Below, piece by piece: positions 8,001 through 14,535 of a stretch of DNA of 19,934 nt. The translations under genes and the position numbers were made by a program. The DNA comes from an uncultured Pseudobdellovibrionaceae bacterium (GTDB taxonomy: Bacteria; Bdellovibrionota; Bdellovibrionia; Bdellovibrionales; Bdellovibrionaceae), in assembly GCA_937900305.1 (NCBI GenBank), contig CALCCV010000432.1, positions 1-19,934 of the forward strand, given 5' to 3'. How positions within the stretch are numbered: position 1 is the stretch's first letter; every line of letters begins with the position of its first letter. A model generated the notes under the pieces. It had not been told where the DNA came from, did not search any database, and was given only the letters and a program-made list of their open reading frames with translations.

Positions 8001-8867
8001 ATGGCAAGCAAGATGCGAACCGCAAAGACGAATCAGGGGAAAAAAGATTCGGGCCCCTATCTGCATGGTTTTTCAAAAAAAGAGCAAGCCCGCTTGCTTC
8101 ACCAGGCCGATTTTTTAGAGCCCTATGTTTACCGCGGAATTGATTTGGAGTTCACCGACTCACTTCTCGAGGTGGGGTGTGGGGTCGGTGCCCAAACTCA
8201 GATCTTGCTTCGCCGATTCCCTAAACTTCAAATTAAGTCCGTGGATCTTTCGACGGACCAATTGAACCTGGCACAGCGGATTTTGGCAAAGTCGATTCGT
8301 GAAGGCCGAGTCAGTCTCGAACAGCAAGACGGACAAAATTTGAAATTGGCAAAAAAAGATTTTGATACGGCCTTTCTCTGTTGGTTTCTGGAGCACGTGC
8401 CAGAGCCAGCAAAGGTGATGGCGACGGTGATGAATCACCTAAAGCCTGGTGGCCGCATTTATTGCACCGAAGTTTTCAATCAGACTTTGTTTGTGGAACC
8501 CTACAGTCCGGCATTTTTAAAATATTGGTTTGAATTCAATAATCTTCAATGGGAAATCAAGGGCCATCCATTTGTTGGCGCAAGCCTTGGCAATCTCCTT
8601 CTCAATGCCGGGTTTCATGACATTCAAACCGAAATTCGATCCTTTCATTTTGATTCTCGCCAACCTGAAATTCGCGCAGCCTTTACCGATTATTTTCACG
8701 ACATTCTGGTTTCTGCTGAAGCCAGCTTGTTAGAACGCAAGCGGGTCGATAAATTTCTGATTCGTGAAATGGCCGCCGAATTCGATCGTGTCAAAAAGGC
8801 CAAAGATTCTGTCTTTTTTTACTCTTATGTTCGCGCGACCGCAGTGAAACCACAGAAGCGCAAGTGA
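8001..8867 (+). CDS. Class I SAM-dependent methyltransferase
   Basis: A Rossmann-fold methyltransferase of 288 residues from ATG 8001. Motif I, LLEVGCGVGAQTQIL, is near residues 55-69, followed by an acidic strand end (IKSVDLSTDQL), then DGQNL and DTAFLCWFLEHVPEPAKVM, typical of UbiE/Methyltransf_11/25 proteins, and LKPGGRIYCTEV. The C-terminal third (ALSFSMPG-like membrane segments absent) is probably a substrate lid. The substrate is not evident; the family includes quinone, lipid and small-molecule methylases. The frame also has a GTG two codons earlier at 7995, but the AGGTG before 8001 acts better as the ribosome site for the ATG. It ends five nt from the stop of the convergent orphan gene. 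Confidence 0.85.
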   Translation: MASKMRTAKTNQGKKDSGPYLHGFSKKEQARLLHQADFLEPYVYRGIDLEFTDSLLEVGCGVGAQTQILLRRFPKLQIKSVDLSTDQLNLAQRILAKSIREGRVSLEQQDGQNLKLAKKDFDTAFLCWFLEHVPEPAKVMATVMNHLKPGGRIYCTEVFNQTLFVEPYSPAFLKYWFEFNNLQWEIKGHPFVGASLGNLLLNAGFHDIQTEIRSFHFDSRQPEIRAAFTDYFHDILVSAEASLLERKRVDKFLIREMAAEFDRVKKAKDSVFFYSYVRATAVKPQKRK

Positions 8868-8874
8868 TGTGGTT
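8848..8874. terminator. Candidate bidirectional hairpin at a convergent gene junction
   Basis: AACCACA (8848-8854) and TGTGGTT (8868-8874) form a 7-bp inverted repeat with a 13-nt loop, spanning the stop codons of the methyltransferase and the orphan exported protein. A single shared hairpin at a tail-to-tail junction is the usual place for a bidirectional terminator. There is no clear U tract on either side, so the call is weak. Confidence 0.3.
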
Positions 8875-10480
8875 ATTGTCGGCGACCTTGAACTAGAGAA
8901 CCAGGCCCCAAAAGAATTCCGCGCGTCGGCGCCGTGTTGTTATCCTGCAATGACATGCCAGTCACCGGGATCGCGGTGCCGGGAGTGATCGCAAAGTTGC
9001 GAACGTTGACGCCCGTCTGGCCATTCACCACCATTGTCTTGGCTCCCGCGACTTGCGTGACCGGCTGCTGCTGCTGAGCTTGAGTGACTGTCCCATTGGG
9101 AGCAACGACTTGCGTTTGCAAAGCAGTTTGTGGTTGGAAGGTGTTGCCGATCGTTGGATTGGTAACGGCCAATTGGGGAATTTGGTAGGTCAAAGGATTT
9201 GCACCCAATCCCGTAACGACAGGTTCCGTGACTGCGACGTATCCGTTTTGATACATGTTTTGGACATCGAAATCTGAAATGAAACCATTGCGAGCACCCG
9301 CTTGAAGTCCAAACAGATTCGCCTGACCCAATTCGGTGTAAGTGGAATTCAGCACGCCCATGGCTAGTTGGTATCGTTGAAATGCCGCGGCTGCGAGAGG
9401 TGAGTTTTGTTTGGCTAGCTGATCGTACTGCATGTAGTAGTTCTTAGTTCCTTGGGCCGCTGCCATCAACGATTCCACTGACATATTCGTCAAGTAGCCG
9501 CGCAGATCTGAATAATTGCTGCCAAGCGACCCTTGCAATGTGCTGATCAAATTGACCGCTTCGCTGCGACGACCTGTATCTCTGATTTGCGAGATGTCGG
9601 CCTTCAGCACAGGACGAATTTTTTCCATGAAATAATTTTTCGCCATGTCTTCGGGGATTCTGCAATTTGATTTGCGGTCAGAAGAGCATTTTGTCGCCGA
9701 CAAGAATTTTTGAACATAACATCGCGACATCGCGGCGTCATTCTTGCGTTGGCAAGCTCTTGTGATTTTGTCTAACTCACGTCGAGCTTTTGAGTCCGAA
9801 AGATTGTCTTCGTCGAGCTCGAAATCATCATTTGCGAGATCGAAATCATCATAGCGGTCACGGCGACGGCGTTCTCGATCGTCTTCATCCAAATCCCGAT
9901 CGTCGTCGGGTCGCACGCGCAGTAGGTAGTCGATCTCTGAACTGGCGGCGGCCAATAGAGTGGCCACGTCACACTCTTGGTCTTTGAGAATCGTTCTCTT
10001 TAAATCGCGATCGCAGGTTTCGCAAATGCGACCTTCGGCGCCGGTGTCGTTGTAAGTTTGAACACGACAAGTGTCGCCGGTGCGTTTGATAAATAGGGGA
10101 ACGGGTTCTCCGCTGGCTTCGAGTTCCGTGGTTATGCGAAGTTCTCGGCCATCGGCAATTTCAATTTTTGGTTTTTCAACAGCAGCGGCCGCCGCAGGAG
10201 CGGGCGCGGGAGTTCCTACTGCGGCCGGCGTCGCGGGAGCAGCTGGGGCCGCGGGAGCAACGGGTGCCGTTGGTGTTCCCGTAGTGGCTTCGGGTTTGCC
10301 CTTGTTTAGGCCAATCGAAAATGCGGGATCAGCGGTGCGGGCGACAGATTCGGGCACTTTCTCAGTCGCTAAATCACTTCCGCCCATCAATGAAGGGTTG
10401 ATCGAAAGCGTTGACGCTAGCGAGAATAGGAGCAGCGCAAACAGAATCCATCTCTGCAGAATTTGTTTGAACCGAAACAT
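8873..10480 (-). CDS. Large exported orphan protein with Pro/Ala linker and eight cysteines
   Basis: I do not recognise this family. The 535 residues comprise a signal peptide or membrane anchor at 11-27 (WILFALLLFSLASTLSI), a Pro/Ala-rich linker at about 63-103, a cysteine-bearing region (Cys138, 153, 156, 170, 243, 254, 265, 273), an acidic and arginine-rich low-complexity segment at about 189-235 (DDDRDLDEDDRERRRRDRYDD), a helical middle (about 280-390), and a Gln/Thr/Val-rich end (about 440-535) with several QTQ and QQQQ stretches. All eight Cys fall between 138 and 273, which in the periplasm would suit disulfides. The start is secure: ATG at 10480 follows GAGGAGG with six bases spacing, a very strong ribosome site suggesting high expression. 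It is monocistronic and convergent with the methyltransferase. Possible roles are a structural or envelope protein; nothing catalytic is visible. Confidence 0.8.
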   Translation of the reverse strand: MFRFKQILQRWILFALLLFSLASTLSINPSLMGGSDLATEKVPESVARTADPAFSIGLNKGKPEATTGTPTAPVAPAAPAAPATPAAVGTPAPAPAAAAAVEKPKIEIADGRELRITTELEASGEPVPLFIKRTGDTCRVQTYNDTGAEGRICETCDRDLKRTILKDQECDVATLLAAASSEIDYLLRVRPDDDRDLDEDDRERRRRDRYDDFDLANDDFELDEDNLSDSKARRELDKITRACQRKNDAAMSRCYVQKFLSATKCSSDRKSNCRIPEDMAKNYFMEKIRPVLKADISQIRDTGRRSEAVNLISTLQGSLGSNYSDLRGYLTNMSVESLMAAAQGTKNYYMQYDQLAKQNSPLAAAAFQRYQLAMGVLNSTYTELGQANLFGLQAGARNGFISDFDVQNMYQNGYVAVTEPVVTGLGANPLTYQIPQLAVTNPTIGNTFQPQTALQTQVVAPNGTVTQAQQQQPVTQVAGAKTMVVNGQTGVNVRNFAITPGTAIPVTGMSLQDNNTAPTRGILLGPGSLVQGRRQ

Positions 10481-10513
10481 TTTAGCCTCCTCATAGAACT
10501 TTGCACATAGGAC

Positions 10514-10530
10514 GGGGGTCCTCTACCCCC
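10514..10530. repeat. GC-rich hairpin upstream of the orphan exported gene
   Basis: GGGGGT (10514-10519), loop CCTCT, ACCCCC (10525-10530) make a perfect six-base-pair stem. It sits 33-50 nt upstream of the minus-strand start at 10480, inside its probable 5' leader, and about 240 nt upstream of kamA. In the minus-strand transcript the loop reads AGAGG. It may be a leader structure protecting the mRNA; there is no U tract. Confidence 0.4.
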
Positions 10531-10599
10531 TTGGAGTGCCAGGTTCGAGCCAGGCGGTTGAAAACACCCTAACCCTTTAAAATATCAAGGAGTTCACCG

Positions 10600-10674
10600 A
10601 TGGCGAGAGCAGGTCCAGGTTGTCTAACTTGTGGTCAGACTGGGCGGGAAGGTCTTGAGAATTCATTGGTTTAG
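10600..10674 (+). CDS. Possible 24-codon small ORF or leader peptide upstream of kamA
   Basis: ATG at 10600 is preceded by a perfect AAGGAG (10587-10592) with seven bases spacing, and the frame ends at TAG 10672-10674. The peptide begins MARAGPGCLTCGQTG and ends in LENSLV, with a CxxC pair (Cys8, Cys11). It lies in the 287-nt region 10481-10767, in the same frame as kamA but separated from it by stops. The ribosome site is the main support; with one sequence I cannot show selection on the codons. It could be a chance match, a regulatory leader for kamA, or a small Cys-containing protein. Confidence 0.3.
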   Translation: MARAGPGCLTCGQTGREGLENSLV

Positions 10675-10767
10675 GGCACTTACAGGTTGAAGAATTCGAA
10701 CAGCCGATGTCGACAAATCTCGGAAAATCAATGACCTCTCCCGCATTCTGTGTGATCTCAGCAAGAC

Positions 10768-11985
10768 ATGCACAAACGCGGACCTTTTCATTTTCAATCG
10801 CTCGGCCGTCCCGAAACCACCACTTTGGAAGAGTGGTCGCAGTGGCAATGGCAAATGCGGCGATCTTTGCGAAGTGCGGAGGATTTCAAATCCAAACTCA
10901 CTTTGAAAGAAGATCAGACGCAGGCCTTTGAGCGCAATGAAATTCAAAAGATTTTTCGGGCGCAACTCACTCCCTATTATTCCCGACTCATAGAGAGCGT
11001 GGGCCCTCCTCTTGCAAAAATTGGTTTGCCATCCGTCGCTGAGTTTCAGCCGGGAGCTCAGCAAATGTTGGATCCACTCGCTGAAAAAAGAAATTCGCCT
11101 GTGCCGCGGCTCTTGCATCGCTACTCAGATCGTGCGTTGCTGTTGGTCACCGACATGTGCAGTGTTTATTGTCGCTATTGCACCCGCAAGCACTTTACGG
11201 GCCAAGATCAACTCTCGCTGAAGGAGCACGAGTTGGACCTTGCGATTGAGTATCTCGCGGGTCAAAAAGGCGTTCGTGAAGTTTTGATTTCGGGTGGGGA
11301 TCCCCTCACACTGGGTGATGAAATTCTTTTTCGCATCCTTCGCAAACTGCGCGCCATTGAACACATTGAAGTCATTCGAATCGGCACACGAATGCCCGTG
11401 GTCTGCCCCATGCGAATCACCGACTCATTGGTTCAGGGTCTTCGCGAATTTCAACCGATCTTTCTGATGACTCACTTCAATCACCCCAAAGAGATCACTG
11501 CCGAGGCCGCTATTGCTTTGGAAAAGCTGGTCGACGCGGGATTGCCGGTGTTCAATCAAATGGTTTTTTTAAATGGCGTTAACAATCACCCTGCGATCGT
11601 TCAAGCTTTGAACCGCCGACTGCTGGTTCTGCGAGTGAAACCTTATTATATGTTTCAGTGCGATCCTTCGCAGGGTACAGATCATTTGCGCACAAGTGTT
11701 GAAGAGTCTGAACAGATTGTCAGAGAGCTGTGGGGTCACCTTTCGGGGTTGGCCATGGCGAGCCATTCGGTGGACATTCCTAACGGCGGCGGCAAAACCA
11801 CGCTGGTTCCTAATTTCATCGTGCGCAGAGACGCCGCAGAAATTCAATTTCGAGGTTGGGATGGAGTTGAGGGCATTTACAAAAACCCTCTCCATGCGCC
11901 CGAGTTGCCCTCTGACTTCACAGACTACGAAGGTGAGTGGAAGCAACTCCAGCGTGGCAAAGAGGAAAGAAGGAAAGAGATCTAG
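10768..11985 (+). CDS. kamA: Lysine 2,3-aminomutase (KamA family radical SAM enzyme)
   Basis: Radical-SAM, PLP-dependent enzyme that moves the alpha amino group of L-lysine to the beta carbon. In its 405 residues the iron-sulfur ligands CSVYCRYC are Cys131, 135 and 138, followed by TRKHFTG; SGGDPLTLGD lies at about 175-184, and the PLP lysine sits in NGGGKT (Lys343). The two aspartates that hold the lysine substrate in characterised enzymes have counterparts, Asp299 (FQCDP) and Asp336 (SVDIP), which favours lysine over glutamate 2,3-aminomutase. The N-terminal WSQWQWQMRRSL matches the family. Alternative role: the EpmB branch, which makes beta-lysine for EF-P, but no efp or epmA is near. A TGA at 10753 excludes a longer start and the ribosome site at ATG 10768 is weak (GCAAG). 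It ends 1 nt before the stop of thyX. Confidence 0.93.
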   Translation: MHKRGPFHFQSLGRPETTTLEEWSQWQWQMRRSLRSAEDFKSKLTLKEDQTQAFERNEIQKIFRAQLTPYYSRLIESVGPPLAKIGLPSVAEFQPGAQQMLDPLAEKRNSPVPRLLHRYSDRALLLVTDMCSVYCRYCTRKHFTGQDQLSLKEHELDLAIEYLAGQKGVREVLISGGDPLTLGDEILFRILRKLRAIEHIEVIRIGTRMPVVCPMRITDSLVQGLREFQPIFLMTHFNHPKEITAEAAIALEKLVDAGLPVFNQMVFLNGVNNHPAIVQALNRRLLVLRVKPYYMFQCDPSQGTDHLRTSVEESEQIVRELWGHLSGLAMASHSVDIPNGGGKTTLVPNFIVRRDAAEIQFRGWDGVEGIYKNPLHAPELPSDFTDYEGEWKQLQRGKEERRKEI

Positions 11986-11986
11986 G

Positions 11987-12619
11987 TCAAGTCCAACCCA
12001 GAGCTTGGGCCACCACGGGCAATTCGCGAATAAAGATGGCCTTGGCGGCTTGCGCGATTTCCATGTGCTCTTTTTGAGTTCCGTGACCCGCTCGCAAATC
12101 AATATAGTGAATCCAACTTCGCACGGTTCCATTCATATACAAGCGAGTGGCCGTGTTGAGAGGGAGCAAACTGCGCGCGCACTCTTTAGCAATGCCGCGC
12201 TCAAGAGCCTCGTTGTATCTGCTGTAACAAAGGTCCCAAATTTCTTTCTGTGAATCGATGAACCACTGCTTGCTCTCTTCTGACAAATCATCCACTGAGT
12301 TTTGTCGATTCTTGAGATCTTGGCGGCGCGCCTCATAAGGGACAAAACCCGTAGCTGCGGCATAGCGCTGGGAGAATTCTTGAAACGAAAAGGACCGGTG
12401 TCGCAAGATTTGGGGTGAGATCGCCCGCGATGTGTTGATTTCTAAAACCATATTGGCTTGTTCAAAGACCGACCAATGGCCGTTCTTAATACAAAATCCC
12501 AGAAGCTTGTCGATCTTTGGATTCTCCTGGTTTTCAGGATTACTCACGCGAGCACAATAGGCCATGGTCTCTTCAGCGCGGGGAGTGATCGAAATCAATT
12601 TCACCAACGACTCATTCAT
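11987..12619 (-). CDS. thyX: Flavin-dependent thymidylate synthase ThyX
   Basis: Makes dTMP from dUMP using FAD, methylene-tetrahydrofolate and NADPH. The ThyX signature RHRxxSxxxxSxR is present as RHRSFSFQEFSQR (residues 73-85 from this start), with GHWSVFEQANMVLEI before it, AKECARSLLPLNTATRLYMNGTVRSWIHYIDLR after it and HMEIAQAAKAIF near the end. I place the start at ATG 12619 (MNESLVKLISITPRAEETMAYCARVSN), which gives 210 residues, usual for the family. The frame stays open back to TTG 12838, which would add 73 low-complexity, Ser-rich residues including a 4-residue repeat. Neither start has a good ribosome site, so the choice rests on family length. The gene converges on kamA, and use of ThyX suggests the organism may lack thyA, which cannot be seen here. 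Confidence 0.93.
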   Translation of the reverse strand: MNESLVKLISITPRAEETMAYCARVSNPENQENPKIDKLLGFCIKNGHWSVFEQANMVLEINTSRAISPQILRHRSFSFQEFSQRYAAATGFVPYEARRQDLKNRQNSVDDLSEESKQWFIDSQKEIWDLCYSRYNEALERGIAKECARSLLPLNTATRLYMNGTVRSWIHYIDLRAGHGTQKEHMEIAQAAKAIFIRELPVVAQALGWT

Positions 12620-12641
12620 CGTCGTTTTTGCGATCTGTGTT

Positions 12642-12701
12642 GGACTTGCGGCTGAACTTGCCACGGAACTTTGTGCCGAACCTTCCACCGAACTTTCCAA
12701 A
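12642..12701. repeat. Five-copy degenerate 12-nt tandem repeat
   Basis: Five adjoining 12-mers start at 12642, 12654, 12666, 12678 and 12690: GGACTTGCGGCT, GAACTTGCCACG, GAACTTTGTGCC, GAACCTTCCACC and GAACTTTCCAAA. The common core is GAACTT. Being a multiple of three, the array reads as a four-residue period in both strands: on the minus strand (the possible thyX extension) ESSV, EGSA, QSSV, ASSA; on the + strand AELA, TELC, AEPS, TELS. It begins 23 nt upstream of the chosen thyX ATG. Confidence 0.7.
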
Positions 12702-12945
12702 CTCACCCCACTTGTGATTAGGCGCTTCGATTCTGAAGACGCGGAAACAATCTTAGAAATTTTCTGCGCCGAGAGCCACTCTGGACTCAAAGGGTCAGTC
12801 GATTTACTTCGCTGGAATTGCGCGCTGCTGCTGTGCAAAGAGGCAGGTCGTCACCGAAGCTCCACATCTGCCGGACTTTCCAGCAGCTTGACAGAAAGCT
12901 CACAGATCGAGTGAGGGTTTTGGTTGCGAAAAACTCGAAGCCTCT

Positions 12946-12959
12946 TGTCTAATTAGACA
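12946..12959. promoter_or_regulatory. 14-bp perfect palindrome upstream of the secreted nuclease gene
   Basis: TGTCTAATTAGACA is a perfect palindrome ending 27 nt before the nuclease ATG and 18 nt before its ribosome site. An AT-centred palindrome of this size is typical of a dimeric regulator site. The regulator is not identifiable from one copy. On position alone it would bear on the nuclease promoter or early leader. Confidence 0.45.
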
Positions 12960-12986
12960 GAATCAACAAGATGACTCGGAGGAAAA

Positions 12987-13784
12987 ATGAAACGGCTTAT
13001 CGCCCTGGCTATGGCATTGGTGTGTTTCACGGGGGGTGCTTCCGCACAAGATGCGCAGCACTTTTTAGTGCGAGAAAATGAATCCGATCAGCTTTCATTG
13101 ATCGATTTTGAAGTGCAGTCGGGGGTGATGCCGAGACCCTCGCAACCCTATGATCGAGATCATCATTACGGACGATGGTTCGATGATCCCAACGATCAGG
13201 AATGTCAGAACACCCGCGCTAAAATTTTGATTCGCGATTCGCAAGTTCGTGTGACCTTCACGAATCCTCAGCGATGCACGGTTCGCGGTGGCGAATGGTT
13301 TGATGATTACACCGGAGATGTTTTTCGAAAAGCCTCTGACATTCAAATTGATCACATGGTGCCGCTTAAAAATTCCTACATCTCTGGGGGTTTTGCTTGG
13401 CCCAGCCAGAAGCGTTGTTTATACGCCAATTACTTGGGGTTCTCAGAACATCTCATCCCCGTTTCGGGAATCGAGAATCAAAAAAAATCAGATCACACTC
13501 CAGCCGAATACATGCCGCCGGCAAAAAGTTTTCGTTGCCGCTATCTTCACAATTGGTTGTTCATCAAGCTGGTGTGGCGTTTGCGGCTGAGTGCTGAAGA
13601 AAAATTTGCGATTGATCGCGAAGTTGAAAACAGCCATTGTGATCAATCTGAATTTCTGATTTCACGCGAAGACCTTGCGGAACAACGTCAGATCTTGCGC
13701 GAAAATGCCCACTACTGCGACGTACGTGGCGACGGAAAAATCATCATGCAACATCCGTTTCAAGCCGTTCCTCTAGATCCCTAG
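12987..13784 (+). CDS. Secreted HNH-type endonuclease (DUF1524/GmrSD C-terminal-like)
   Basis: A 265-residue exported nuclease. Residues 1-20 are a signal peptide (MKRLIALAMALVCFTGGASA, cleavage before QDAQ). The domain follows the pattern of secreted HNH proteins: YGRWFDDPNDQECQNTRAKIL (61-81), CTVRGGEWFDDYTGD (97-111), the catalytic IDHMVPLKNSY (Asp122, His123), SGGFAW, and an N-x-x-K pair at about Asn164 to Lys167 followed by a Pro-rich turn. Six or more cysteines suggest disulfides after export. The C-terminal 60 residues are less family-like. By family, it should cleave DNA outside the cytoplasm, for nutrition or nucleic-acid digestion. The start ATG 12987 follows GGAGG with four bases of spacing. 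It is preceded by a palindrome and followed after 79 nt by the YiiX gene on the same strand. Confidence 0.85.
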   Translation: MKRLIALAMALVCFTGGASAQDAQHFLVRENESDQLSLIDFEVQSGVMPRPSQPYDRDHHYGRWFDDPNDQECQNTRAKILIRDSQVRVTFTNPQRCTVRGGEWFDDYTGDVFRKASDIQIDHMVPLKNSYISGGFAWPSQKRCLYANYLGFSEHLIPVSGIENQKKSDHTPAEYMPPAKSFRCRYLHNWLFIKLVWRLRLSAEEKFAIDREVENSHCDQSEFLISREDLAEQRQILRENAHYCDVRGDGKIIMQHPFQAVPLDP

Positions 13785-13828
13785 CTCAGGGTGATGGTCG
13801 GGATTTTTGAACATGAAACGAAATTAAT

Positions 13829-13858
13829 TTGCTGCACACTTAAGCAGTTGCACATAAT
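13829..13858 (+). promoter_or_regulatory. Candidate promoter directly abutting the YiiX-like start
   Basis: A -10-like CATAAT (13853-13858, five of six to TATAAT) lies 18 nt after a -35-like TTGCTG (13829-13834, three of six). Transcription would begin near 13864-13866, at the ATG of the next gene, so the message would have almost no leader. The -35 is weak and this is inference. Confidence 0.3.
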
Positions 13859-13863
13859 GTTTC

Positions 13864-14535
13864 ATGACAAAAAAAATCGCATCACGGATGATCGTTTTGA
13901 CAGTCGCTCTGTTAACTGCCTTCACTTTGAGTTTAACGGCGCAAGCCCTTCCCAAACCGGTCGAGGCACTGTTTCAAGAGGGAGATTTAATTTTTCAACG
14001 CTCGCAGAGCAGTCAAGCTCAAGCGATCTATGAAGCCACTGGATCTCACTGGACTCACGTAGGAATGCTGGTGAAAGAATCTGGTGTGTGGAAGGTTTAC
14101 GAAGCCATTCAGCCAGTGACGGTGACTGGACTGGATCGTTGGGTGGGTCGCGGAGTCAGTGGCCACGTCAGAGTCATGCGTCCCAAAATTCTAGAGAGTG
14201 GCGCCATCGCTGAAAACGTTCGTAAGGTGAAAAAGGCCATGGCGACTTACTTTGGTAAGAGCTATGACATTTTTTTCGAGTGGTCTGACGACAAGATTTA
14301 TTGCTCGGAGTTGGTCTACAAATCTTACGAGAGGGCGTTGGGAGTCCGGCTCGGTGATATTCAGCAGTGGAAAGATTTAAATCTCGAGGGTCCGGCGGTG
14401 AAAAAACTCATTCACGATCGCCTGACCAAGTATGGAAAAGAACTCGATCTTGAGCAGTTGATCATCACTCCGGTGGCCCAGATGGAATCAAACGAACTGC
14501 GCAAGATCTATGAATCTCCAGGATCAATTCCCTGA
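13864..14535 (+). CDS. YiiX/YaeF-type permuted papain-like cysteine hydrolase, exported
   Basis: A 223-residue protein of the YiiX/YebB-like NlpC/P60 group (permuted papain fold), whose members act as amidases or lipid-modifying hydrolases. The catalytic His is in THVG (His65) and the Cys in IYCSELVYKSY (Cys147), in the permuted order His before Cys; Glu80 (KVYEAIQPV) is another conserved polar position. EGDLIFQRSQSSQAQAIYEATGS near the N terminus is typical. Residues 8-28 form a signal peptide, so it works in the periplasm or envelope. There is no Shine-Dalgarno sequence before ATG 13864 nor before the possible internal ATG 13888; the nearby promoter suggests a leaderless message. The 3' end overlaps the convergent gene by 12 nt. 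Substrate unknown. Confidence 0.85.
   Translation: MTKKIASRMIVLTVALLTAFTLSLTAQALPKPVEALFQEGDLIFQRSQSSQAQAIYEATGSHWTHVGMLVKESGVWKVYEAIQPVTVTGLDRWVGRGVSGHVRVMRPKILESGAIAENVRKVKKAMATYFGKSYDIFFEWSDDKIYCSELVYKSYERALGVRLGDIQQWKDLNLEGPAVKKLIHDRLTKYGKELDLEQLIITPVAQMESNELRKIYESPGSIP

Larger units (their letters stand above)
12620..12986. other. Divergent intergenic region between thyX and the secreted nuclease
   Basis: These 367 nt hold no gene I would defend. They contain the 12-nt tandem repeat (12642-12701), a TTGACA at 12888-12893 with no convincing -10 partner, the 14-bp palindrome at 12946-12959 and the nuclease ribosome site GGAGG near 12978. The minus strand stays open as a possible N-terminal extension of thyX to 12838; the + strand shows an open frame from 12564 to 12914 whose product has no recognisable feature. 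Confidence 0.5.

Noticed and set aside
10535..10560. tRNA T-loop-like GGTTCGAGCC near 10543
   Set aside because: The bases flanking it (CCAGG on the left, CAGGC on the right) do not pair as a T stem, and no acceptor, D or anticodon arms fit around it. It is not a tRNA or an att remnant that I can support.
10707..10931. 74-codon ORF overlapping the start of kamA in another frame
   Set aside because: It has no ribosome site and its protein shows no pattern; the KamA family N terminus in the other frame explains the conservation of the stretch.
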